A DNA stretch of 64,000 nucleotides from Larix kaempferi (Eukaryota; Streptophyta; Pinopsida; Pinales; Pinaceae), in assembly GCA_027924585.1 (NCBI GenBank), contig BSBM01001024.1, forward strand, positions 3,658,001 through 3,722,000. Reading direction: 5' to 3'. The translations under genes were made by a program, and so were the position numbers. Below, piece by piece: positions 35,185 through 46,781 of this stretch. Numbering within the stretch: the stretch's first letter is position 1; each line of letters opens with the position of its first letter. The notes beneath the pieces were generated by a model that was not told where the DNA came from, did not search any database, and saw only the letters and a program-made list of their open reading frames with translations.

Positions 35185-38100
35185 ATGGATGATCAACAAA
35201 GATCACGAAGAATATAGGGACAAATCCCTGACCCACCACCACCACCATAGACTTCTGGTGTGCCTACATCACGTATCCCTGCCCCCGTCGGCCGCGGTGC
35301 TGGATGGGGTACCATTCCACCACCTATCAGTACTACACCTCCAGTTGCTTCTGTACCTATAGACTAGGGCACCATCTTATAACCACCTATAGTCACTGAA
35401 CCTCATAGTCCACCTGAGATTCCTGCTATCCCACAGTCCGCTACTATTCCAAAATTTTCTACCACAGTGGACACTACACCAGCTGCTGAAGTTAGTACTT
35501 CACACGATGTTACACCGGAGGTCATCATCCTCCAATATATTATCACTATACCACACTCGACCACACTATACGATGTCCCTGAAGGGCACATTGAAACTAT
35601 TGAAGGATCCGATGAAGACACAACAGATTTGATTCAAGTCCTGAGCGGATACGTTGAAATCATTGAAGAAACTGAATTACCCCCTGCATCGTTTCAACCT
35701 GAGTTTGAATTTTCCACCACGCAAGTGGAACCTCCACCTGCCAACACTACACCATTAGGTATTCATACTTATGAAGCGAGCTCTTCTAGCAACGTACCAT
35801 TCATGGTGTCCTTCCCTAATCTCCCTTCAGGACACAATATTATGGCATTTATCCAATCCAGTATGGTTAGTTTAGCTAATTCACCCTTAGCATCGAAACA
35901 ATTTAGACGTGATATAGAGAAAATGCTCTCATAAGCTTCCCAAAACCCCCCTATACACACCTCTCCAATGACCCATCCTCCTAGTTACTGAGCTCCCCTT
36001 CCTCCATCTAGTACGGAGTACCACGCATCCTACGTCGATGGATCCGAACCCTCAGATGAGACTATACCTGAACTCCTTCCAGACCCCGATAGGACAACTC
36101 ACATTTTAAACCCAGCCTCTACTTTATGGGATACAAATCCGGGCCAAGCCCTCGATGATATTCCCATCTTCCAATCCCTATGGACGTGACGCCCGATAGC
36201 CCTCGGTTATACTCCTCCCACATATTGTCGCACAATATGTTCGACCTAACTTCAGGGGATGCACCCCTCATGAGGGATAACCCCATATTTTCACCGTCAC
36301 CACCCGAAATGCACATAATATCTCCTCCACAAGTTGGCACCTTTGGTGCTATTGGCTAATCAGAACTACCCCATCTTTCTAGTACTCATAGTGGAAGAAC
36401 ATCTATCCATACTATTGGATCATCCATGTTGACCGGAGGTTCATATTTGGCCACCATATATACCATTTCCGGAGGGGGACAACCGTCTACTGGAACCATC
36501 GATCCCAATAACCAACCTCCTGTGGGTGGACCATCAAACCTGCCTATAGGAGGACAACCATCTGTTGGGACCATTGGTCCCAGTAACCAACCTCCTTCGA
36601 CTAGACCACCCAATCCATTTGTTGGAGGACAACCCCTTGGTGCTATCCAATGTGGGGCTACTCAAAAAACACCTCAATTTTTTCTATCGTCTCAACAAGG
36701 CCCACAACTTACATCATTTGGAGGAATACCGCTTGTTAACGCCCCCACTGGCACAATTCAACAACCCCCTCCATCAACATCATCTGCTCAGTTGGGAACA
36801 TATAATTCACCTGACAGTGGACAACCTCATGTTGGCATCCCAACCGGGACCAATTTCCAACATCCCTCATCAGGAACAGTTCCTTCTTGGGGATCTCACA
36901 TCCCACAGAGTGGGGGGTACTCTCTTTTTCGGAAACTAGAATCAAGCTGGGGGGAAACCGACTCAACCTTTCATTCCCCCCAACTTGAATTTTGGCATTC
37001 ATTATCCTACTGCTATGAATACTCCATGGAACCCACCTCTTCAACGTCCACCTCTTCACTAGGGTGGAACCAACATTCCATGGACACCATTCTTTCAGGC
37101 ATCCCCTAACACTGGTATGGGAAATCCTCCACCCAATCAAGGTGTTGGAAAAATTCCCGTGACACAAAAATCCAAGGGAAATATACCCCAACAAGGAACA
37201 GGAAACATTCTTGGGACGCAAAAACCCCATGTTACTATACTCGTCATCCCTACTCAGAAGAACGTTCAACAACTGACCACTACTGTGATTCTGAATCAGA
37301 CGATAAATCCCATGATTTCAAACACACAACTAGTTAATCAAATGGTCTACTATCCTCAGAATTTTCAACAGTATCCAGCGGGAAACATGTATGGGTACAA
37401 TATGCAACACTATGCTGTGCAGGGCCCCACGGACATCCCTACACCATACAATTATTAATCATACCCGCAACCCAATCGGCAACTTCCTTTCTTGGCCACA
37501 CTAGACTTGCCCGATTTGTCTATGCTTATTAATTATCCAATATGGCATGAACCACACTGGCCACCCATCCTGGCCAAACTACCATCGAACATTCCAAAGT
37601 TCGATGCCAAGCCTGGGGAAGACCCCAAGAACCACATTATGACCTTCCATCTTTGGTGTTCTTCAAACTCATTGATGGATGAATCCATTCGGTTACGGCT
37701 ATTCCAGCACATGCTTACCGGCATGGCAGCAAAATGGTACATCGAGCTACCACAACATTACTTTCATGATTTCAATACCTTGGCCATGCTGTTTTTGACA
37801 CATTTCCAGCTCCCCATCCGGTACGAGACTGCAATAGACCTATTGACCTCGCTACGTCAAACCACTTTTACGCATATTTGATCATATTCATGAGTGGCGT
37901 CGACGCTGCAGGTTAATTAAGGCACCCATCCCAAACCAATTACTCACTGATTGGTTCACTAAGTCATTTTTTCCTCCCATCGCCAGGAATATTTCCATGG
38001 GAGGACCAGTCACGGAGGAACAAGCGATTTCTTGCACTCAGTATATGGATTTGGTATATACCCAATCCAGAACTTTATATGAGCTTATTCCTCACGCCTC

Positions 38101-38505
38101 TCGTACCACTACTGATCCAACCAAGCCCGCCACTGAACCCCCCATTGACGGCATTGTCAGTTTAATTAAGGCTCACCCTGCAACCAAACCGAGTGGGAAA
38201 CAAGCCACTGCTACCCCCTCTCCACCCCAGGCTGCACCCAAAGCTTCTACTTCTCTTGCTCCTTCCTCCGAGGTGAACATGGTTCAATCGACGTCACAAC
38301 AATCTGGGGGAAATAAGAAGAATAATAGAGGAAAATCCGAGAAAACTTCTAACCAACAGGAGAACCCCAAGCCGCAACCAACCAACAATGATCCCAAACC
38401 ACGTCAGAAAGAAAATTTTCCCTACATTATTTGTCAGGAAGATCACTACACATGAGACTGTCTTTACAAGGATGAAGTCAATAAATTTTTTAAAGGATCT
38501 TCCCA
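35185..38505 (+). pseudogene. gag: gag of the Tat-type element
   Basis: ATG at 35185 (MDDQQRSRR). The N-terminal half is Pro/Thr/Gly/Gln-rich and repetitive (36426-37100, units like GGQPS-GTI). The capsid-like part at 37492-37881 has FDAKPGEDPKNHIMTFHLWC, MTGMAAKWYIELP-type and FLTHFQLPIRYETA-type motifs, followed by GPVTEEQAIS...QYMDLVYTQS (37997-38110). A zinc-knuckle remnant is at about 38420-38465 (PYIICQEDHYT-stop-DC; the first Cys is Tyr). Much of it lies in one frame, with TAG stops at 35215 and 35248 and later frameshifts. Unusually long for a gag because of the low-complexity N-terminus. Confidence 0.85.
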
Positions 38506-39601
38506 CCTGGCAGTGCTAACCAATCCTTTCCCCATCAGTAGCAACAGATGGTTACTCACGATCCCACGCAAGGGGGCAATCCGAACAACCCACCCTGTGG
38601 AGAAACGTCTACAAACTGCGATGTTTTGATGATGAGTAACGAAGAGATCCATATATCCACTCAAGCAAGGACATATGATACCCCTCCAAGTTCAAACAAA
38701 ACAGAGATAGCCCATGGCAAGTCCCCTCCTAAAGATCCTTCTATCACCCCTCCCCCCAATGGTCATCTCCACATTGAGAGACCTGTCATAGACACAGTGC
38801 TACGCCCACCCAAGGGAACCATCCGAAAGGTGACATTTAATCCTAACACGCGAGCAACCAAAAATTACAATATTGTTGAGGAACTCGCTTAAGAACCATG
38901 TGCGATGTCGACTCTTGAGGTTCTCCAACACTGCCCCACGCATCCGAGGACCTTACTTTCAGCACTGGGGTTAGTGGACCTGGATACTTCTAACACGATT
39001 ATGTTTAACTTGGAGTATTTTAAACCTAGGCTTTCTCACCAGTTAGCCTTCCAGATCCAAACAAAGATCTGTGGAAACAACATTCATCATACTATTTTAA
39101 ACGAAGGTGCTTACTTCTAACACGATTATGTTTAACTTGGAGTATTTTAAACCTAGGCTTTCTCACCAGTTAGCCTTCCAGATCCAAACAAAGATCTGTG
39201 GAAACAACATTCATCATACTATTTTAAACGAAGGTGCTTCCATGTTGATCATGTCCTTGACTTGTTGGAGATCCATAGGCTCACCTGAAGTTACACCTTC
39301 TCCCACTACTCTCAAAGCATTTGACGGACATGGTTTTCATCCATATGGACTCATCCCTGCGATTGGCATTGAACTGGGGGGAAAGACAGTATCCATACAC
39401 GTCGAAGTCATAGATGCACCATTGGATTATAATCTTCTACTCGGCCAGAATTGGTTCTATGCCATGACCGTTGTTGCATCCTCCATTTTTCGACTAGTAC
39501 AATTTCCTCATCAAGGGAAAATTGTCACTATAGATCAGTTAGAATTCTGTACTCCAGACATTCATTCGAACTCCACCCACAATGTCCCGTTGTTGAGTTA
39601 G
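38506..39601 (+). pseudogene. aspartic protease region of the Tat-type element
   Basis: A linker with TVLRPPKGTIRKVTFNPN is followed by the protease: ILNEGASMLIMSLTCW, LKAFDGHGFHPYGLIP and APLDYNLLLGQNWFYAM. The family's catalytic Asp (D-E-G-A-S) is Asn here (AAC at 39227-39229). A 127-bp perfect tandem duplication (38986-39239) just before the active site shifts the frame. Inactive. Confidence 0.85.
38986..39239 (+). repeat. 127-bp perfect tandem duplication
   Basis: 38986-39112 and 39113-39239 are identical by eye, both starting ACTTCTAACACG and ending GAAGGTGCTT. 127 is not a multiple of three, so the protease frame is shifted. Perfect identity means the duplication is recent relative to the element. 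Confidence 0.95.
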
Positions 39602-40960
39602 TCCCAGTACCATTTTGAAGATGTTGGCGTTGTTCTTATGAAGGATTCCTCCCTCATCGGAGTATTTCCGGAGCTCAGATCCCCTATCTATGCCATAAAC
39701 ATGATATCGTCAAGTATCACTCCATCCAATGAACCTGCTGATTCTTGGGTGATACCAAGTCCTATAGAGCTTGAAACCTATGGTAGTTCCATGCCTTTAA
39801 ACAGGAACCTCGCAACTTACCAGGCGATCCATTCAGCCACAGATTGGGTCAATTACAATACGCATCACACTGTTGCATGACTCTCGTCTTAAGCTAGCCC
39901 ATTGTCGTCATTTATTGATTCTCTCACACTGATTTTTCCCTTCGACGAATTGATTATGGAGTTTATGTGTGTCAATAAACCACCTTGGGAAGATTACCAT
40001 CGGCGATTTTCTTTTCCTACTATCCAGGTGATTGAGCAAGACACCAAACCCAACAGTTCACTCAAAATTGTTAAAACCAAGTTTCCCACTTCATTCGACG
40101 ATGTATTTTCTGAAGTAAACTTGGACAACATCATGGAAACCACTCCTATTAACATTTCAATGAAACCTGGTGTTATGGAAAATATTCACATAGGAAAGAC
40201 ATGTACTCCCAATGAGGTGGAGTTCTACATTGCCTTATTCAAAGAATTCTGCGACATTTTTGCTTGGAGTTATGAAGAGATGAGAGGAATAGACCCATCC
40301 ATCGTGGTCCACGCAATCGCCCGACCGGTTCAACAGAAACTCCTGCCCATTCATCCCCACAAGGCAGTGGCTATCAAAGCATAAATTGAAAAACTTCTGT
40401 GTGCTGGTTTTATCTATCTTGTCCTGTTGATAGAATGGATGTCTAACATCGTTCCCGTAGCAAAGAAACAGGGTACGATTAGAGTTTGCGTCGATTACCA
40501 AGATTTGAATAAATCTTGTCCAAAAGAAAACTATCCATCTCTGTTTATTGACCAGATTATCGATAACTGTGCCGGAAGTGTCATCTTTTCATTTATGGAT
40601 GGCTTCTCGGCCTATAATCAGATAGAGATACTCCCTGCCGACCAGCATAAGACAACCTTCATTTGTCCCTGGGGGACCTTTTCATACCAAAAGCTACCCT
40701 TTGTCCTCAAGAATTCCAGGGAAACTTTCCAATGGGCAATGTCATATGCATTTCACTATATTAAACATATTGTGGAACCTATCTCGTTGACCTTCCAACC
40801 CACTCACAGGCTCGGGATGATCATCCAAACCATTTGAGCACCATCTTTTCCAGGTGCTGCCACTACAATATTCATTTAAATCCACACAAATGCGTCTTTT
40901 GTGTTGAAGCTAGAAAAATGATTGGGATTCATAATCTCCAAAGACAGCATATGCCTAGAT
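39602..40960 (+). pseudogene. reverse transcriptase N-terminal part, Tat-type
   Basis: A lead-in with LFKEFCDIFAWSYEEMRGIDPSIV (about 40225-40300) is followed by RT motifs: IVPVAKKQGTIRVCVDYQDLN, FSFMDGFSAYNQI, FICPWGTFSYQKLPF, then a one-base frameshift and the catalytic box reading Y-L-V-D (40780-40791) where Y-L-D-D is expected. After another indel come NPHKCVFCVEA and GFIISKDSICLD, where the inverted LTR derivative interrupts the frame. Inactive. Confidence 0.88.
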
Positions 40961-42052
40961 TGTTGTGGGGATTTCTTCCTACGGATAGAAAGAATCCCTC
41001 TTAGGATAAAGTAGGATGACCCCAGTGGAGTTGTCAATTTTTGTTGTAGGGATTTCTTCTTACGGATAGAAAGAATCCCTCTTAGGATAAAGCAGGATGA
41101 ATTGACTCTATACTAAGACAAAAGTGAAACAAATGCAATCTTGAATCCTGGATTAAACAAGTATTTCAAAGTTTCTGTATTGAAGAAAGTGAGAGATATA
41201 ATTGACCTTTCATTCTCGATGTTTTTCCTGCTCGTAGTCCAGATCTTGAAGTCCTCGTGATGAACCTGTTAAGATCAGACAATATACGAGAATATACAAT
41301 TATCCAAGAACTTTGAATCACAAGTTAGAATCCAAATCTAGCTAGATACAAGTCATGAAATTGAAACATAATCAACACACATGAATTGGGAAACAAGACA
41401 AGTTATCTTTATTACAACTTGAAGATGCTTACAATGGTTTCTTGACATCCAAGCAAACTTTCAGCTCCAAGTTCTTCCTCTATCTATCTCTGAAAAAGTC
41501 TCAAGATCATAGGTTGGATGCCCCAAAAGTCCTCCCTTTGGCTCATGGAAGGCCTCTCCTTTATAGTGTTTGGAAGGGTTAACCAAAAGGAGAGTAAAAT
41601 GGATCTAATGAGTGTTTAGTGGATCAGGCCTACTAAACAGAGAGAGGGGGTTGGGGTCAAATCAAAGTTGATAATCCCAAGAAAATCTCTCGAAAGGTGA
41701 GATCCAAGATCCATGGCAAAAAGGATAAAAGAGGATTTTCACGCCCCTGGGTCTGAGCATAACACGAAATTATCACGCCCCTGGGTCTGAGCATAGCATA
41801 ACAACCCTAATTGTCGCTACCTAACAGATGTGCAAGGTGCTAAAATGTATGCAGATTGGGTCAGATTGGGTGACACGTGGCAGATAATATGTTGTCTTTG
41901 GCATTCAATCAGTGGTTTTTGCTCCTGGGTATCTAGATGAGACCAAGGAGGATATCAATAATGTATGACGATCATAAGGGAGAAAATATCGTTAGGTCAC
42001 ATGGTATAAGGATGTGACATTAGGGCTTAATGTGTAACTTTGAGGTATAACA
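40961..42052 (-). mobile_element. inverted LTR-PBS-LTR-end derivative of the Tat family
   Basis: TG...CA ends (plus strand TGTTGTGG...TATAACA), flanked by TAGAT (40956-40960) and TAGAC (42053-42057), a target duplication with one mismatch. Read on minus: a full LTR (42052-41042, 1011 bp), then the PBS stretch (TTGACAACTCCACTGGGG), then directly the last 60 bp of the LTR again (to 40961). The internal region and most of the 3' LTR have been lost at the shared word TCATCC. The RT frame reads on across the two sides (SICLD then DPVKVEA). Confidence 0.88.
41020..41041 (-). promoter_or_regulatory. primer-binding site of the inverted derivative
   Basis: On the minus strand AAAATTGACAACTCCACTGG directly follows the full LTR. 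It confirms the LTR boundary at 41042. Confidence 0.7.
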
Positions 42053-42830
42053 TAGACCCAGTGAAGGTAGAAGCCATTCTAGCTCTTCCTTCACCCACTG
42101 ACATACCAACACGTCAAAGTTTGCAAGGGCATGCAAACTTTCTACACCGTTTCGTGTGCAATTTTGCTGAGATCACAAAAGGCTACATGAGGCTTGTGAA
42201 AAAGGACATCCCTTTCATCTGGGACGACGAAGCCCAACGATCCTTTGACAATCTAAAGGAAGCCCTCACTAAGGATCCGGTAATCCAACCCCCCAATTAC
42301 ACACGGGATTACATCTTATATCTCGCAGCTTCCACTTCCACTATTGGCTTGGTGTTAGTCCAGGAATATGCCAACGGCATAGAACATGTAGTTTGATATC
42401 TTAGTAAGAGTCTTCTCGACTCCGAAACCCACTACTCGCATGTTGAAAAGATGTCTCTAGCTATAGTTTTTGTTGTCCAAACGTTCCGCCAGACCACTAT
42501 CATCACTGACTTCAATCCAATGCACTACATCCTCACACACCAAGTGCTTGGGGGAAAATACTCTTGTTGGATTGTTTTCCTTCAAGAGTTTGACTTGGAA
42601 ATTTCCAAAGAAAAATCCAAGAAATATTTGGTCTTCGCAGAGCTGATTTGTACTTTTCCCTGTGTCACTGAGCAACCAGAGCCCATAGATTCTCTCCCTG
42701 ACGAATCGTTGTTTCTCATTGACACGTCTGATCCGTGGTATGGGGATATCATACTCTATCTCAAAACCCAACACTTTCGACCCAAACTCAAATGGGATGA
42801 ATGTCGATGCATCTGACACCATGGCAAGTA
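42053..42830 (+). pseudogene. RT thumb and RNase H, Tat-type
   Basis: Continues the interrupted RT: DPVKVEAILALPSP, SLQGHANFLHRF, then RNase H with AASTSTIGLVLVQE, a stop in V-stop-YLSKSLLDSETHYSHVEK, and HYILTHQVLGGKYSCWIVFLQEFDLEI with SLVFAEL-type text (LVFAELICTF). It ends with DPWYGDIILYLKTQ. Several stops. Positions of RNase H acids are partly lost. Confidence 0.85.
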
Positions 42831-43984
42831 CTATCTTATCATTAGTGATACACTTTATCGTTGTGGTGCCGATACCGTTCTTCGATGTTGTCTAACTTTG
42901 GACGAGGCCGAACACGTTCTCAATGACTGCCACTCTGGAGCATGTGGTGGTCACCTCTCTGCGATGGCTACGTCCTAGAATATTTTATGAGCAGGATATT
43001 TTTGACCCTCAATTTTCAAAGACTGCATTGAAATGGTCAAGAAGTGTCCACCTTGCTAATTCTTCCATAGCAAAAAACTCTCGCATCCTGCTCCACTCCA
43101 TCCTGTTGTTTCTGTTGGCCCCTTTGCCAAATGGGGCATCGATTTCATGCATTGTAATCCCACTTCATCTAGGGGGCATGGCTATGTCATAGTAGCCGTA
43201 GATTATTTCACAAAATGGGCTGAAGCGATGCCTACTTTTGCAGAAGACGGTAAAATAGCAGCACAATTCATATTCAACCATATTATATCTAGGTTTGGAG
43301 TGCCGTAATCTATTGTGACCAATCATGGTTCCCATTTTAGGAACCATATGATTAAAGAATTGAGTGCCAAGTTGGGTTTTCGTCATGAAAATTTAACCCC
43401 CTACTACCCACAGGAAAATGGCGAAGTAGAGGCCATAAACAAGGTCTTGAAGTGCATGATCCAGTGCATTGTGGGTACCCATAAGTCCAATTGGCACTTA
43501 GCTCTCTTTTCGGCTTTGTGGGCCTACCGAACCTCAATGAAAGTGCCACCGGGTTCACACCATTCCAATTGGTGTATGGCCTGGAAGCCATTTTGTCGAT
43601 TGAATGTGAAATTCCGTCACTAAAGATAGTCATTGAGCTACTTCCCAATACAACTTCCGAGGATGAACGATTTATGTATCTAGCCAATCTAGATGAAACC
43701 CGCCGTGACGCTACTTTGGGTAATGAATCCCATAAGAAACACGTCAAAGCATAGTATGACAAATCCGTTCAACCTTGGATCTTTAACGAATGTGACCTTG
43801 TACTCACATACGACCAAATGCATGACAAACTAGGAAAAGGCAAGTTAGAGTCGATGTGGTACGGTCCCTTCATTGTAAAATGTGTATTGAAAAAAGGAGC
43901 TTACGAGCTTGTCGACTGTGATGGTACACCTCTGGCACAGCCCCGTAACGGGATGTACCTATTATCCCTAAAGTTTGCACCCTA
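42831..43984 (+). pseudogene. integrase, Tat-type
   Basis: HHCC region (DEAEHVLNDCHSGACGGHL), then the core: GIDFMHCN (first Asp kept), GYVIVAVDYFTKWAEAMPT, SIVTNHGSHF where the second Asp is Asn (AAT 43321-43323), and PYYPQENGEVEAINK (Glu kept). The C-terminal part has FQLVYGLEAILSIECEIPSLK, then LVLTYDQ...WYGPFIVK and the stop at about 43984. A stop at 43306 (GVP-stop-S) and frameshifts add to the damage. Confidence 0.9.
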
Positions 43985-44017
43985 ACTGCTTGGGTCAAAG
44001 CTTAAGGAAATCTTGAA

Positions 44018-45158
44018 TGTAGATATCAGACATCTACTCAGTAATTCTATCAGTTTTGGTGACAAATGAGTATATGACAGAGATCAAGCAACTCAATAAT
44101 CAGGTAGCAGGGAGTACATTGGTTTCAGTACTTAAACAAGGACAAAGAATGACTGTGAGAATGAATTTATGAATGTAAAAGCTCAGGTTCTATCTTAGAA
44201 TAAGGGCATAGTTATATACTAATAAAAAGAATCACAGCATGAAATGTTAAGACGATGCATAGATAGAATATTGACAACATACACTTCATCAATTAAAATA
44301 GAGAAGGCTCAAAGATCAAAATCCATTTCAAAAACCAGTCATTTCTGATCAATATGAAAATAAAGACCACAGACATGCCTACAAATTTCTGTATCAAATT
44401 ATACTGACCTCTGCCTCAGCCCTCTCAGCTGGAACTCTATGCCCTTTTACAAATAACTGAATTGAATTTATATAGATTACAAGGTCCAAGCTGTTACCAA
44501 TTTTAAGGAATCCGAATTCATCATAAAACTAAAAATAAAAATAAATCTCAAATCAAATGGAAAGGATCTAGAAATGCTTCGAATCAAAATATATTCAAAA
44601 TGGCCACTTGTATCTTAATCTGGACTCGAACTATTCTCCAAAAGATAGGATTCAAATAAACTGCAGGATACCCTGCCACTTGTCCATTAGCTTCCCATCA
44701 ATCTGGAAATAATCTTCAACCTGCAAATCTAGAAATGATCCAAATCTTTTACTGATTCCAATAAATGCTCTACTCCAAAACTTCAATGTTTGATTTTGAA
44801 AATGAATCAAATTCCTCAAAATCTGAGTTTTGATCTTTTCCCTCCTCTAAATAGATGACAGATGCAAAAGATCTTGATGTAACTGGCAGCAAGCTCTATT
44901 CTCTGTTGATTTTGATGCCCTGTTCTTTAGTTGACTGATCCTCTACCACCTTCGAATGCTAAATTCTGCCTTGATATGCTGGAGATGATCTTTTGACTAC
45001 TAAAACTTTGCCCAAATCTCGAATTGTTCCACCTATTTTTCATCTTCATCATCTGAATATGACAGCTGCTCCTCATGATTTTTCATTATTTTAAAATACC
45101 AGCTTAGGCTGTTTCCATCTTTGTTGTATTGCTTGGTAAGAATAATTCATTACCCCCA
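44018..45158 (-). mobile_element. solo LTR, target duplication TTGAA
   Basis: 1141 bp with TG...CA ends (TGTAGATATC...TTACCCCCA), flanked by perfect TTGAA at 44013-44017 and 45159-45163. A TATATAAA box on the minus strand at about 44469-44476 suggests minus orientation. No coding content. Inserted 33 bp after the integrase stop. Confidence 0.88.
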
Positions 45159-45163
45159 TTGAA

Positions 45164-45950
45164 TTTATTGCATAACACTAGCACCGGTCTCCTCAACACC
45201 TGGGAATTTTTTGAAGAGTTCGATGGTAACTAGTACTTGATCCTTGGACGCTTGTCTCGGCAATTGAACTTTGTTTATTTTGGAGTATGAAATATCCCAC
45301 ACGCAAGGAGAAGCACAACTAAAATATAGAGTATATTGCCAATTATTTCAAAGCTTTAACGACGTGGCGTAGACCATGAAGATCCATAAACATGTTTGAC
45401 ACTTCAACATAGTTGATTATGGTAGTGGATTCCAACTTAAGCAAAACCTTTTGTCAAAACATGACAAAGCATGGAGTTTGAATTTTGAGTGGAAAATTGG
45501 GTGCGACGTGGCTTTTATACAAAACCTCTCCCTTTTTTTTTTAATTTGTAAAGCTTTTGAACCATAAGGCTAAGAGTATTTCAACGTCAAATCCATAAAG
45601 GATATATTTTAAAATTTATATTAAGAAAAAGACATATAAATAAAATAATACATTTACCCTTTTTTTAATATAAAATTCTAAATTTAACATCTTTTGGAAA
45701 TTATGCTTGATCTTAAGCATTAAAGGTTTTTCTAAAATATAAACATGACAAAAACTTGACCACCGGTGATATCTTGGCTGGATAAGTAGCTAAGGTAACT
45801 TGGCATTTTGAACATAATTATGGAGGCTAAAGAATTGAGGATAAAGTAAATGCAGGACTTGACCAAATTAAGGGTTTAAGGTCTTAGAAATTATCTAGGA
45901 TGACACAAAAACTCAGGGCATTGGCGAAAGATTAGTAGATTTTCAACAAA
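45164..45950 (+). other. spacer between integrase and second RNase H
   Basis: Non-coding in all frames, AT-rich. It leads into the short exon before the intron at 46035. Confidence 0.5.
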
Positions 45951-46034
45951 ATGTAAGTGGATATTCTGGTGACAACAGTACCTAAAACGATTCTACGCGT
46001 AGATTTATCCTGCGCGAGACATCTTGTACATAAT

Positions 46035-46150
46035 GTATGTAGTTTTTTTTTTGTCTTTTTTTTTTTTTTTTCAGTTATTTCTTTTTGTGTGTGTGCATGG
46101 ATTTTATTTCATGTATCCTTATTTACCTCGACTTGTGCTTCTATGCGCAG
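46035..46150 (+). other. probable intron before the second RNase H
   Basis: Donor AAT|GTATGTAG, a very long T-rich tract, and acceptor TTCTATGCGCAG| directly before the ATG at 46151 from which the RNase H frame is open. Splicing would bring this downstream domain to an upstream exon. Confidence 0.55.
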
Positions 46151-46565
46151 ATGCCTGCCTACTACGGATTCACATATGGTGTTAGTCGACACATCCGGAA
46201 CCTTGCTTACGCAGCATGAGTTATCTATTCTCCTGATGGCAATTTGGTATCCTCAGGGGGCATTTGCTTGGGCTCCGCAACCAACAACATTGCAGATTAC
46301 CATGCAGTCATCGGACTCTTAACTGAAGTTTCTTCCCTTGGAATCCGCACCTTTTCGGTCTTTTTGGATTCCCAACTCGTGGTGTCCCATCTAAGCTGTG
46401 TCTACACTGTTTGCCATCCTATATTACTTTACTTATTTAGAAGGGTACGCCTCTTGGAATGATCTTTTGATTACATTTCATATCAACATATACCAAGAGA
46501 ATTCAATTTTGTAGCTGACTCATTATCTAACTACATATTGGATTGGCATCCTGCTCATACATAAA
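46151..46565 (+). pseudogene. Archaea-type RNase H downstream of integrase
   Basis: Frame from 46151 with stops at 46217 and 46460. It reads VIYSPDGNLVSSGGICLGSATNNIADYHAVIGLL, then FSVFLDSQLVVSHLS, RRVRLLE, and SFDYISYQHIPREFNFVADSLSNYILDW. The ATNN-A-(E/D)Y-A signature, LDSQLV and HIPRE-N--AD-L belong to the extra RNase H of Tat-type elements. In most described Tat elements I know it sits between the first RNase H and integrase; here it lies about 2 kb after the integrase stop, about 1 kb of that being the solo LTR. Confidence 0.82.
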
Positions 46566-46781
46566 AATACATCATAATTCAAACACACAAGCCACTATAA
46601 ATGAATGAATCATAGAAATAGATCCACATGTAAATAATCACATATAAAATGTTTTTCCTGGATTCATATAATAAGATGTGTCCAAAGACAAAATTTGGGA
46701 TCTCGTCCCATACAAAATTTGGCCCTCTCGCCTACATATCATGTACATGCCGCAAAAAGTAAATTCTACTGTCTAAGGAGA

